DNA of 64,000 nucleotides. Origin: Paramecium tetraurelia (Eukaryota; Ciliophora; Oligohymenophorea; Peniculida; Parameciidae). The translations under genes were made by a program, and so were the position numbers. This document shows, one piece after another, positions 1-13,333 of this stretch. The stretch covers positions 377,496 to 441,495 of the forward strand of contig NW_001799089.1 in assembly GCF_000165425.1 (NCBI RefSeq), written 5' to 3'. Each line of letters begins with the position of its first letter. Within the stretch, counting starts at the first letter, position 1. The notes beneath the pieces were generated by a model. That model had not been told where the DNA came from. It made no database searches and worked only from the letters and a program-made list of their open reading frames with translations.

Positions 1-1901
1 TTTGGTCTTTGTTAAAAGACATGTTAAACATCCAAATCAATATTTTATGTTCCATATTAATAGTCAATTGCAAGATATGAATCTTCTAGTGAATTCAATT
101 AAAGTGAGAATTTGCTTTATGAATTCTATTCTAAATACATTAGAAGTTCATGAAACATATGAATTTGTTTAACTGGTAATACACTTTTAAGAGATGTAGG
201 AGCACATTAAATTACTGGTGTATAACTATCGATTTTTTGGAGTTGAGTTTAGATTTTAGGTTTTTCTTACAACAATTAATTCTGATCCTAAAAGTCCATT
301 TGTAAATGATAACCTACTCCAAAATTGAGTTTAATAAAGTCAGGAGTGCCTTGAGTTACAAGCTACCCGTTCATTAGAATTCCAACTCTAGTTGCTAACT
401 CATCAGCTTCTTCCATGTGATGAGTTGTCATGATAATAGCTCGATGCAATCTTATTTTTTTGATGACTTCCCAAATTTATTACCTTGTCAATGCATCCAT
501 ACCTGATGATGGTTCATCCAAAAACACAATTTTGGAATTTCCAATTAGAGATATAGCCAAACTTAATTTTCGCTTATTTCCACCACTCAGTTATTAAGAC
601 TTTAAGTTAGATTCATTTTTTAATTGGCAAACATCTAAGATATAATTTATTTATTATTATAATTCTTCATCAAGAATGCCTTTTAATTATCCATAAAATT
701 TTAAATGCTCGTAAACATTAAGTTCTTAGTATATGATATCTTTTTATAAACAAATTCCAATCTGATTCTTAAACTGCTTATTATCTATACTCTATCCTAA
801 GATATTGATTTTCCCCTTAGATCTTTCGGACAGACCAGATAAAATATTCATTAAAGTAGATTTGCCTGCTCCATTTGGACCTAATAAACAATAAATCTCA
901 TTCTAATAAATCTCCATATTGAGAGATTTGATAATATTTTGATTATCAATCTTCTTCCACATATTCTCTACTTATATAAATGGTTCTCCTTGATTATCTA
1001 CTTCTTAATATTAAATATTTAACATTGGTCTGTAAAATTACTGTGGTTCCTATTCTCTATTATTAGGATTCTGATTTTATTCATCAACAAAATTAGTGTA
1101 TGTTTTTGTGTTTTATTTGCAAAAATTACATAAGAAAAAAAACTTTTTGGAACCACTTAAAACTTAATCAAAATACAAAAATCCTAAAGTATAACCAATT
1201 ATCTAAATTATTAAACAAGTGATATATATTCCAGGATGTAAAAAATATTCTTTACTATTCACTAGCCAATTTGAACTTAATAGTAGCATTTGGTATGCTG
1301 TTTATGGTAAAAATAAAGTAGGTAATTGACCAATAAAAGTTAATTTGGGCTCTGGAACAAAATTAGAAATCACAACAAAAGATAACACTACGTTCAAAAG
1401 ACCAATTAGTTCACTAACCTTATTTGAATTTTTGGAGAATGAACTCAAAAATAATGCCAAGGATGCAATTGCACAACAATATAAATTTTATCCCAAAATT
1501 AATATTACAATTTTTAACTATCCATATCCTACTTTATGTAATCCAAATACTATAAAAGGTATCAGATAAATTAGAGAAACACCTATGGTCATAACATAAA
1601 ATGTTATTATCCATGATGCATAATAAGCATTCGAACTTAATCCCATTTAATATTATAACAATTTAAATTGATCACTTTTCTCTCTCACAAGTAATACTAA
1701 TGATTGTCTCAAAATTCCATTATTGCTTAAGCAAACAAAAATTATTAAGAAGAATAATCCTAAATTTGTTTTGTAAGCAACGAATATTGATAAAATAACA
1801 CTTAATATAGGAATATAAAGATTTATCCAAAATTGTTTTGATCTGAAATGTAAAGTGAAATTTTTTCCTAATAATGTTTTAAGTTAATTCATCTAATTCA
1901 T
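1..1901 (-). CDS. ABC transporter, ABCA-type half, 3' end outside window
   Basis: This gene would couple ATP hydrolysis to movement of lipids or other substrates across a membrane. It reads from an ATG at 1901 ([15 protein letters not shown]) through a polytopic transmembrane region at about 1850-1100 and then a nucleotide-binding domain. The Walker A reads [12 protein letters not shown] near 858-890, the signature [12 protein letters not shown] lies near 555-595, and the Walker [10 protein letters not shown] sits near 495-525. The signature and the order TM domain before NBD match the ABCA/ABCG-like group; the long TM segment with few loops favours an ABCA half. The reading frame is still open at base 1, so the C-terminus is missing. 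Substrate cannot be inferred. Introns were not worked out in full. Confidence 0.85.
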
Positions 1902-2601
1902 ATAATTATTATTATATTATATTTTTATATTATAACTAATAGCACCATATAGAACCGATTTGCATATGGATGTGAATTAATAATCTCAATACTACTTAAT
2001 GATTTTCCTAATTATCGATTCATTAACACTTTAGTTGTAACAAAATTTATTTAAAAAAATTATACTATTGATAACACAATATTAAAATAATAAAATAATT
2101 CTTAGACCAACATCTGATAACACTATTTCGATAATGATTAATATAAATTTTTGGAAAAATGTCATAAAGGTATTTTCCTGTTCTGTGAAAAATATAAAAT
2201 TATAATTAAATATTTAAAATATTAAGACATCAAATTCAATTTCTCTTTGAATATATAGAATGAAATTACAAAAACAAACTTAGATGTCAATTAAAATAAA
2301 GATCAAATAAAAGTTAAACAATAAATGTATTATATCAATATTTTAAGTTGTAACTAACTATAAACTAACTTTTGAGAAATTGATTTGAACATCTTTTTAG
2401 TTCTTGATATTCCAGAATTGAATTCAATCTAATGTAAATAATTATCACATATATAGTGAATAGGTTTGATTATGAAAAATATGATAAACTAAAAGGAGAA
2501 TAATAAAAAGATTGACATATGGAACTAGATCTTTTTATAAAAAAGTAATTGGTGATTTAGATAAATCAATGATATATGTGAATAATAATTGTAGATTGAT
2601 A
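1902..2601. other. intergenic spacer, no gene seen
   Basis: About 700 bases of AT-rich sequence upstream of the ABC transporter start and downstream of the AIFM3-like stop. TGA triplets are frequent in all frames on both strands and no start with a long open frame was found. It must contain the promoter and 5' leader of the transporter. Confidence 0.5.
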
Positions 2602-4566
2602 TCATTCATCTCCTTTCATTTTGGGTGCGGCTGAAATTTCAGCATTATCATATGGGAAATAGAATGTTGACATGTTATCTCTGAAGGTCCATAAATTGTA
2701 TTCTGGAACGACATCATATCTAAATTTGTATAAGGTACTCTTATAACATCCAGATTTTTTAATTTTCTATGATAAATGAGATAAGTACCCTGACGGCTGC
2801 TTCAATGTCTTTTGTTGAATATTTACCATTTTTGAGATCTGACAGAAATGGAATATTTTTACATCTGATTCCTTCATTAACAATGGCAACTCTGTTCTAT
2901 TTAGATGGTGTACCAACAGCGCCAACAACAAAGTCATTCATACCATAATAGATGATAAAGTCCCATTTCTTCAAATCTCCTTCAATATGGACTTCATCAA
3001 ATTGTGGCCATGAACTAGCCTATTATAAAACTTTTCCAAATTGTTCAGTATAAGTGAAGGGGATTTAATGCCAAGGAACATTAAGTGCCAACATATTATA
3101 GGCTGCTGTCATTCCTTAATTATAGCATGCTTACCATTGATCACCAATATGACCTGTACCATTAGTGTAATAATAGGTATGGGCACAACTTCCAGCTGCA
3201 AAGATTCTCTTAATATCAGTTCTCTGGAAGTAATCAACTTTGACTCTTCCTGCATTATCAAATTCAAATTAATGATCACTAACTTCTGCGAATTCAGTTT
3301 TTGGTGACACTGTACTTGGGAATAAGATCACTGCATCAGATTTGAGTTTCTTCTTTCCCTTGAAGACAATGGAATCCTTTTCGAACTTCTTAATCTTGAT
3401 GTTCTCATAGATATTGATTCCTTTTTCAACATGTAGATCCAAAACAAGATTTGTGAGTTCAGGACCATATTGAACTTGGAATTGACTTTCGTCGTTGGGA
3501 TCAATGATGTTAATTTTAATGTTTGGATATTCTTAACGAATTGTTTATGCTACTTCTAATGACATTGTATTAATACCTATGATAGACTATAATAAAAAGA
3601 CCAAAATACCAGATCATTTATAGTTTTCAGTTTCTCCTTCAACTATTAATGAGAATCAAGGGAACTGAAATAAAAGACTTCTTGATTCTCAATTCCTTTA
3701 ATGGGAGGATGTACAGGATCTGTACCTGTTGCAATCAATATTGTGTCATAAGCAATCTTGTTACTGTCATCCAACTCCACATATGTGTTACTATATTTAT
3801 TGTTCACATAAGAAATCTTCCTGCCTAAATGAGCATCGATTGCAATAGCTGAGTACCAGTTATCTTTTCTAAAAAAGAAATCTTCAGGTTTAGTTGCTTT
3901 GATTCTTTTGCTCATCTTAGTCTTATCATATGGCATATAATTGTCATTTGATATATATGATAACTCTCCTGTATATCCAAATTCTCTCAAAGTTGTTAGA
4001 CAGGCAAATGCAGCTGCTCCTCCTCCATAAATAATGACCTTTCTTTGATCATTGTAATCTCTAAAATGGTATTGCGGAATTATCTTTTTAGGCACTATTA
4101 GAGGGGCGTAAACTTCTATTGAATCTTCATTTTCTTTTAGTCCAAACTTTGGTAAATTATCAATGGAGGGAGGTCCTTCAACCATGCCATTTGTAATATC
4201 AAATTAGCAGCCATGTTTTGGACAATACAATTTATCCCCAAAACAAATTCCTTCTGATAAATCAGTTTCCAGATCATAAGGACACAAACTACCAAATGCA
4301 TATATTTTGCCTTAATATCTAGTTAAAATTATCTAATAATCTTCATCTCCATTCTATATTACAAATGGCATTAATTCTCCCTCTTTTGGTTTCTTGAAAC
4401 TTGTATATGTGATTAATTGAGTATTGTTATAATCTAGCATTTAAGCTGTCTAAATAATTCCCTTCTTCTATTCTTCAGTTAGATCACTCTGCAACTTGCA
4501 GGTGCTCCGAATACCTTTACAAGCAAAGAGAAATATGGGAATTAATTTCAATATTCTCCTCCTCAT
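2602..4566 (-). CDS. AIFM3: AIFM3-like Rieske / FAD-NAD oxidoreductase
   Basis: Two 22-23 nt introns (2767-2788 and 3587-3609) give a 639-residue protein. It starts with a short hydrophobic N-terminus (MRRRILKLIPIFLFA). A Rieske-like domain follows, with the pair CPY near residue 93 and CPKHGC near residue 114. A pyridine-nucleotide disulfide oxidoreductase fold comes next, with an FAD-type glycine motif (YGGGAAAFA), the ATG motif (ILIATGTDP) and a C-terminal FAD-contact stretch (FAAGSCA). The domain order matches AIFM3/AIFL, a mitochondrion-associated flavoprotein family. Two oddities stand out: the first Rieske CxH is CxY, and the second nucleotide motif reads IIGINTMS rather than a GxGxxG. 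The Fe-S cluster and NAD(P)H binding may therefore be altered. The start fits the signal-like N-terminus. Confidence 0.8.
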
Positions 4567-5174
4567 TTAAAATTTAATAAAATTGTTTCTTGATATTGAA
4601 TATATTTTATTTCGTGTATAAAAATAAGTTTTCTATTTTTTTATACACTCCATTTTATTTTATTATCTCTTTCTTTTAACTTATGACTATTTTCACCTTA
4701 CTCCTCGATAAAAAATAACTTAAATGACAAATCTCGTTCCTCTGAGAGTAAACAAGAAATCCAACATATTAGCTATCATTAATTAAATTCACTTTAGACC
4801 TTAAAATTAAGTAATTAAAGTTAATTTATGTATAAGCGTATTTAATCTATAATTTTTTAATAAAGAATATTCAAATATAATACCTAATAAGGCCTTGTTT
4901 GTTAGATGTGTTTTAAGATGTCTATTAAATAAAGTTTTACTAATATGAATAGTGATTATGATTTTATTGAGTTCTAAATGAAATTTGAATTTTTCAAAAT
5001 AATTATTTGACTAGTACACAAAATAATTTATTCAAAGGAAAAAGATTTCGGTTATTTACAATAATGAATATTTAATTTACGTAAAAACCAATTTCATGAT
5101 GATGATAGAATCAGAATGGGTATTTATTTTGATCTGAATTTGTATGTTAATTAATAAATAATATATTAAAATCA
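4567..5174. other. divergent intergenic region, no gene seen
   Basis: About 600 AT-rich bases between two divergently oriented starts (4566 on -, 5175 on +). It presumably carries both promoters. No conserved element was recognised and every frame is interrupted often by TGA. Confidence 0.5.
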
Positions 5175-6732
5175 ATGATAGAAGATTCATTATTTGCTGA
5201 ATCCTTTTGGAATCCAATACCACTTAATTCATTTTCAAACGATGACGATTATAATGTATAAATTTAGATTTCCTTTAATATAGGTGTTTTAACTATACTC
5301 AGGAAACACCCCAGTACAAATAAGAGTCATCCCAGGGTAATTATTAGCCAGTAGTCAATAATTGGATTTATTGCAAACATTCATCACATTAGACGAGAAA
5401 GGAGTGACACTTTAAAATAAATTTGGATAAATAACTTTCTTAGGACCATAATTATAGTAGTTTTATGAACACATCAATAAATATTGTATGCATCTAGATA
5501 TTCAAAATCATTATACAATTGAGAAATAAACTCACTAGTTAGATAATTTTGAGGTATGAGTAAGGGTCTATAATTAGATTTTTCAATCCAGAGATAAAAT
5601 GACTGGTATTTAAAAGTCAATAAAAAAGTATTCAAAAAAATTAGGAAAATCCTATTTGTAGACTATTGTTGACTATAGGAATTATGAATATTTATATGAG
5701 GATGACTAATATCTGTATTTGGTCATGTCATATTTAAATGGACAAAAAATCAACAATTTAACTTTGGAAGAGTCATGTTTTGGACTACTCAAACTATTAT
5801 ACAAATATCACAATCAAGGCTTTGCATTAAACTGTTTCTCTGTAAGAATATTACATTTATATAAGGAATCGAATACTATTTTATTGGATGAAAATTATAA
5901 TATGGAAATACTGGATAATTCTTAACTTAAAAGAATTACATCCGATTAGCAAAAAGAAATATAGTAAGATGTTCAAACTATTCATAATTATCTTTTATAA
6001 AAGTAACAAAACTAATATTTTTCAGATTTCCCCACAAATAAGATACTTTGTAAAACATTTTAGACACAAAAATTCAATCAGTCCAAGAATTGCTCTTCCA
6101 TTAATTATTTATCAATTACTTTGGTGATAGCCACTTTTTTGTGTTCTTAAACGCAAAACCCTATCAAAAGTACAACAACCTCACTTCAAATCCTTAACTA
6201 AATTTGCTTGAAACTTTCAATACTATAAGATCAAGTATTATGGATTCATCAGATGAATCAGATGATGTGTAAGAAATTAATCAGTTTAATTTTTCCCATT
6301 CACAATTCGAGGACTCTCCAATGCTCTCTCCTAAGCTGAAGCCAAAACATCAGTCAAGATTGTCAAGTAGATAAGTTGTCCTTGAAACCTTATTAAATGA
6401 ACACATAATCACACCTGAATAATTCCAATAGTTTTATAAAGAAGAAGACTTTTAAAACGAGCAGGAAATAAATGAGTTTAGTGAAATGCTCTCTAAAGAA
6501 ATTGAAAATTCTTAATTAACAACTCCCATTTAAAGTGATGTAAGCATTTTATTCATTTTAGTCCACTGCTACCTGTCCTAATACAGTTATTATTCACTCT
6601 AGAAAAAATGTCGTCAATCGAATTAGTGATATCATACTTGAAGCTTAATAGGAATTTATTTAAGCTACAAAAAAACCTTATAATGTTAGTAAAGTCTAGA
6701 ATGTAAGGAAGAATCTATTCAATTTACATTGA
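5175..6732 (+). CDS. divergent protein-kinase-like protein
   Basis: Four introns (5256-5283, 5554-5577, 6003-6025, 6540-6561) give a 486-residue product; all exon phases agree. The middle third aligns by eye with a kinase C-lobe: a hinge-like stretch YLYLVMSYLNGQKI, an alpha-E-like segment LLKLLYKYHNQGFAL, and the kinase-end signature QELLFHQLF. Where HRDxKPxN should be, the sequence reads ALNCFSVRI, and no DFG or glycine loop is visible. It therefore looks like a pseudokinase or a very divergent kinase. The N-terminal ~130 residues may be a PH-like module, which is only a guess. The C-terminal ~200 residues are rich in Asp, Ser, Glu and Gln. Substrate and role are unknown. Confidence 0.65.
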
Positions 6733-8384
6733 TATTCTTTATATACCTTATACATAATTTTGTTAATTAATTTATCTTTCGTTGGATAACTAAAATTTTA
6801 TAATAAAAAATTAGCCGTTTTGAATAACTCTAAATATAATATAATCCTTTAAGGTTTATAATACTCTAAAAGGTTTCTCCACATTCTTTGATTAAGCGAC
6901 AAACAATATAATTTAATTCAATTCAAAACCATGTCCATAAAATAGTCACAAGTTATAAAAAATTATAAAGCTATTACTTACTGTCAATCTCAATAATTTT
7001 ATATTATAATTGATTATTTATGTAATATTTATTTTCATATTAAATTGATTAACATATTAAAGAAAGATAATTATATCATTCTTCAAAGCTTAGAAATTAA
7101 ATATTATTGAAGCACTATTATCAAACATCAAATTCTTTGTACTTTTACCAAATCAATCCTTATCAATAAATTGTAAAGTGTATCAATTACAATTTAAAGT
7201 CTATTGAATATTTCATAAAACAAAAACAGAATTTAATATTATGTTAATAATGAACTGGTCATTAGAAAAAGAGTTTCTGTTTTAATATGATCCTGAATAG
7301 TAAAAATTAAATAAATAATAATTAATTAGTTTTAGAAATTTAGTCATCTTTATTATTGTATTTTGTTTTTTTCTTGTGTTAAATAATATTCATAGAAAAT
7401 GTGTTGAAATGAGTACAAGAATGCTTGAAAACGTTAAAACTTCATTGAGCTATTATTTTTTGAGGTATTTAGAATGACTTTGAATTTTTTGGAGTTACGA
7501 TTAAATAATACATGTTAATTTATAATAAAAGAATGATTTTCTATTTTCTTAAATTAGTTTTTGGGTCTTTTCTCCATGTCAACTTTCAAAAAACATAATA
7601 ATTTATTTACATTACTAGAATCTATTGTCATAAGCATTAATTTTATTTTACATCAATATAAATTATACTTACTTAGGGTTTCATTTTCATAATCATAATA
7701 ATTTAATAAATACTCCTACTGTAAGTTACTTTTCTATAAAATTATTTTGATTTTGGTATGAAAACCTAATTATTCATTTAAATACAAGGCTGAGTCGTTA
7801 TATAAAAAATACATATAACTTAATATCTATAAAAGCATATTTTTTTGAATTTAAGTTTCTTTCTAGTAATATGCTTAAATAAGATGAAATATATTTGATA
7901 TTTATATTTCTCACAATTTTATAGTAAAAATGTAAAAATTATTAGCTACTAATTTTAGAATTTATTGTTATCCATTATCTATAATAATAAATATTCCTTA
8001 TATACTTAATATTTATAATCTAAGCAATTGTATAATCTTTTACTAAGACTTCGGAAATTCAACTCATTTAGAATGATAGATTGAGAAATAAACGTAATTT
8101 TATCATAAAGGACACAATTATGTTTAATAATTCAATATACACTATAATTGATGGATTAATGTTATATAGAATTAAAATGTGTGTTAATCATATAATAATA
8201 AAAATTGAAGAATTTTGATTTTTCATTTGAACATCAATTAGAAAACCTTGATTACAGATTTTGGTCTATTATGTGTTATATGATTAAATCATGACTTTAT
8301 TTCTTTGAGGGAGTGTTAATTAATCAATCATTAATTAAAAATTCAGATAATTTAATTTGCTATAAATATAATGTATTAATGATC
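6733..8384. other. 1.65 kb gene-free AT-rich stretch
   Basis: No open frame of useful length on either strand under the ciliate code: TGA recurs in all six frames and no paired GTA...TAG introns join coding-looking segments. Several A- and T-runs are present. It is far longer than the usual spacer in this window. It could be an unrecognised decayed gene, a non-coding transcript locus, or retained germline sequence. Confidence 0.5.
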
Positions 8385-8996
8385 TCAATATTCCTTCTCA
8401 CAAAATGAAAAATATTCTGAAATCACAACATAGGACCAAATACAATTGAATGTTTATTGTTTAAGTAAATAGGCCAATTAGAACTTCTTGCTCATGAGTA
8501 TTTATTTTGGATCTTCCTTAAAGTTCTTACCCAAATGTTCTATTTGAGGTAACCAAACATCAAATGTTATACTAATCAAACTTATGTAAAATCTGAATTT
8601 CATTAATTTAGTCAATGAATTCTAGTAATTCTCTTTTGATTCACTTTTTGGCCTCTAAGTGTAATGATATTAACATAAGGAGAATAAACTTAAACCAATA
8701 AATCCATAATATAAAAGATGAATGAAGAATGCATCAAATAAAATAGTTGGTTTGCTTACAAAATACATTAATGAAAAATATCTAATTTGATGTTGATTAA
8801 ATTCAGGAAATAACTTTTCTCTAAAGGATTTCAATAATTTATTATAAAAATATGCACTCGGCAATGAGACAAATCCAATGAATCCAAAATTAAGTCCAAT
8901 ATCTTTAATCTATAATTTTTCCTTTTAAGTTAGATACAAGGGTATATTTAATAAAGATCCTTAATAAATAGTATTCACTAAAATATTCAATACCAT
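8385..8996 (-). CDS. small multipass membrane protein, family uncertain
   Basis: An uninterrupted frame of 203 residues under the ciliate code runs from the ATG at 8996 to a TGA at 8385. Hydrophobic stretches are seen around residues 35-50 (NFGFIGFVSLP) and 85-110 (FDAFFIHLLYYGFIGLSLF), with a weaker one near the C-terminus (CIWSYVVISEYFSF). The size and spacing vaguely recall the Mpv17/PMP22 family, but the hallmark residues of that family were not found, so I leave it unnamed. It stands alone between gene-free DNA and the CAF1 gene. Confidence 0.6.
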
Positions 8997-9287
8997 ATTT
9001 TTATTAATATATTTATGAATTTAAATTAAACAATTAAAATATTTTAGGAGGCCTTTGAGAATAGCTAGAAAGTACCACCTTTAGTAAATAGAATCCAAAT
9101 TATACCTTTGAGATAATTAGAGGGTGATTAGAAATCATTATTGGAATTATACAAAATATAATCATAAGAAATGAGAAGAAAATATAACAATAACAGTGAA
9201 TTATAATAGACGTTAGACAGTAAATTTATAAGTAGAAATTCATCAAAATAAACTTTGTTCTGATATTATTAATATTAATTTTAATAT

Positions 9288-10474
9288 TCAATAACCACTC
9301 TTTCTCTTCTATTAATCAGTGTCTAGCATTTGGTATTAATTATAATAAGTGTAATTCATGTATTACTAATTATATTAATAATATTGTTGTTCGTCGTTGT
9401 AAAAGTTTTGAGCATAATAATATGCCTAATCTATTTGTGACACTTACAAGGTGGGATCAGGAGTTTGAGTTGTAGATGCAAAAGTTTTACGACGACTAAG
9501 AATTAGAAATTGAATACTTATTAGGAATATAACCTTTGCCGATTCCATAAATGACATTCATGTTCTTTTCGAAATCGCTTTGCAAATCTGGAAAGCAAAA
9601 CTTCATTTGATAATAACATTGCAATGTTAAAAGAGCATCAGATCCGGCTTAATGTTCAGGTCCAATACGTGTAACTTCAACTTTAGTTGCTAATCTGCTT
9701 AGACCTGCATCCTTATATTTAGGGTTATCTTTGAGTATGTATTTTAAATCATAGATTGATGGGAAATAGAGTTTCATCATCTTATAGAATTCATCTTAAG
9801 TGTCTGGAATACCAGAGTGATGGAATAGATGCAATAGATATCCAAAATCAAATTCACCATGGAATACTACATATTTAATTTCATCATTTAAAATTAATCC
9901 TATTTAATATGCAATAATTAATACCACTGCCTGTAACAACTTCACAAAATTCGGAATAATCGATTCCTTTTGATGCTAGATCATCAAATTTGATTCCCGC
10001 CTATTCTAACATATTTTTGACAGAACTCATAAGTTAATCATATCTAAAAGTATTTAAATAAATGGTACTGAGCATTAAATTTGAAATGGAATTGCCATGT
10101 ATTTTTTGCTAAAGGTACTTCTCCTGCTTCATTTGCTAAGCTAATTCCTAATTGAATAAGTTTATATTTTTGGACATTTCTGACTAATTACAAATATTCA
10201 TAATCCTAATATAATGCAATATCACAGTAACCTTGTCATCACTTTCTGGTTAATCATATTCTGTTCCTGGAAATTCTGTGTCCTAACATCACTAAAATCA
10301 TTACTAAAGATATGACATTAAATTCTTCTATTAAATCTGCGATTTCTGCAATTTCCGCTTAAAAATTGTGTGCCCAAACGTCGACAATGTTTGTCTTATT
10401 GAGATGTGTTAATTTCACTCTGGGATTGGATTCTTTTAACTTCTTTAAATACTAGCAATTACTTTTCTATGCAT
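9288..10474 (-). CDS. CAF1: CAF1/POP2 deadenylase with Tyr/Gln-rich tail
   Basis: This is the catalytic DEDD-type 3'-5' exoribonuclease of the CCR4-NOT complex, which shortens mRNA poly(A) tails. Six introns (20-26 nt) give 348 residues and all phases close. The N-terminal block reads IVDVWAHNFQAEI, as in CAF1. The catalytic residues are present: D and E in DTEFPGTEYD, D in EFDFGYLLHLF, H in RIGPEHQAGSD and D in GSDALLT. The substrate-side motif TWQFHFKFN is also intact. After GKGYIPNN the protein continues for about 70 residues not typical of CAF1, very rich in Tyr, Gln and Asn (for example YYYAQNFYNDEQQYYQYNQQ). The start at 10474 needs a 20-nt first intron. Its ATG is 46 bases downstream of the ProRS stop, on the same strand. 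Confidence 0.9.
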
Positions 10475-10520
10475 TTTGATAATTAATTTAATATATGTAT
10501 ATTATTGGACATTTAATATC

Positions 10521-12744
<2,224 letters not shown>

Positions 12745-12921
12745 AAAAATATTAAAAATAATTTTGAGAATTTTCAAATGATTATATAGATATTCAATCA
12801 CTTTTATATATATAATCATTTTCTATTTTGTAAATTCCTATTGTACTTTTCAATTTAATATATGAGGAGCATAATTCATCTAATTTGGTTCAAACATTGA
12901 AGTTGTTATTATTGGTTATCA

Positions 12922-13333
12922 TCAGTAATATCTTGAGGTATTAAGATTTATAATTTATTCAAACATCTATAAAGCTTATGATACTTACTAATTGTTAAGA
13001 TTCAGTTTAGAGAATAGTATATTTTTGATTATTATTATAAATTCTTTAAGTATCTAATCCATTAATATATCCACCAATAGAAGTACTAATTCCATTCCAA
13101 GGAATGTAATATTCAATTAAAGGTTTCGGATAGAGCAACTATGTCTAAAGAACACCTTCTATTTGTAGTTTTAATTTAAACTAAATTATTCTCCCTCCAA
13201 TTTAGTATTAAGGATTTGTTAGTTTCTATATTTTTTTAATATCTTCGCATATTAATGAAGAATTAGAAATAAATTTATTATAATGAATTTAATTTAATTT
13301 AAATGAACCACACCTTAGATGAATATTTATCAT
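12922..13333 (-). CDS. possible small gene downstream of the sorting nexin
   Basis: A frame from the ATG at 13333, with one consensus-looking 22-nt intron (12967-12988), encodes 129 residues ending NLNTSRYY. The most protein-like segment contains YIPWNGISTSIGGYINGLD. The ATG overlaps the TGA of the sorting nexin by four bases (ATGA). The first ~40 codons lie in AT-rich sequence that looks intergenic, so the true start may differ. A rival reading from an ATG near 13232 is also open. No family recognised; it could be a short gene, a relic, or an artefact of low TGA density. Confidence 0.4.

Noticed and set aside
1345-1569. A + strand frame of 74 codons
   Set aside because: It lies antisense to the transmembrane region of the ABC transporter, which reads continuously on the - strand.
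9288-10474. Apparent frameshift inside the CAF1 gene near 10060 and an early stop near 9457
   Set aside because: Both vanish when two consensus introns (10044-10068 and 9496-9517) are removed; the coding length is then a multiple of three.
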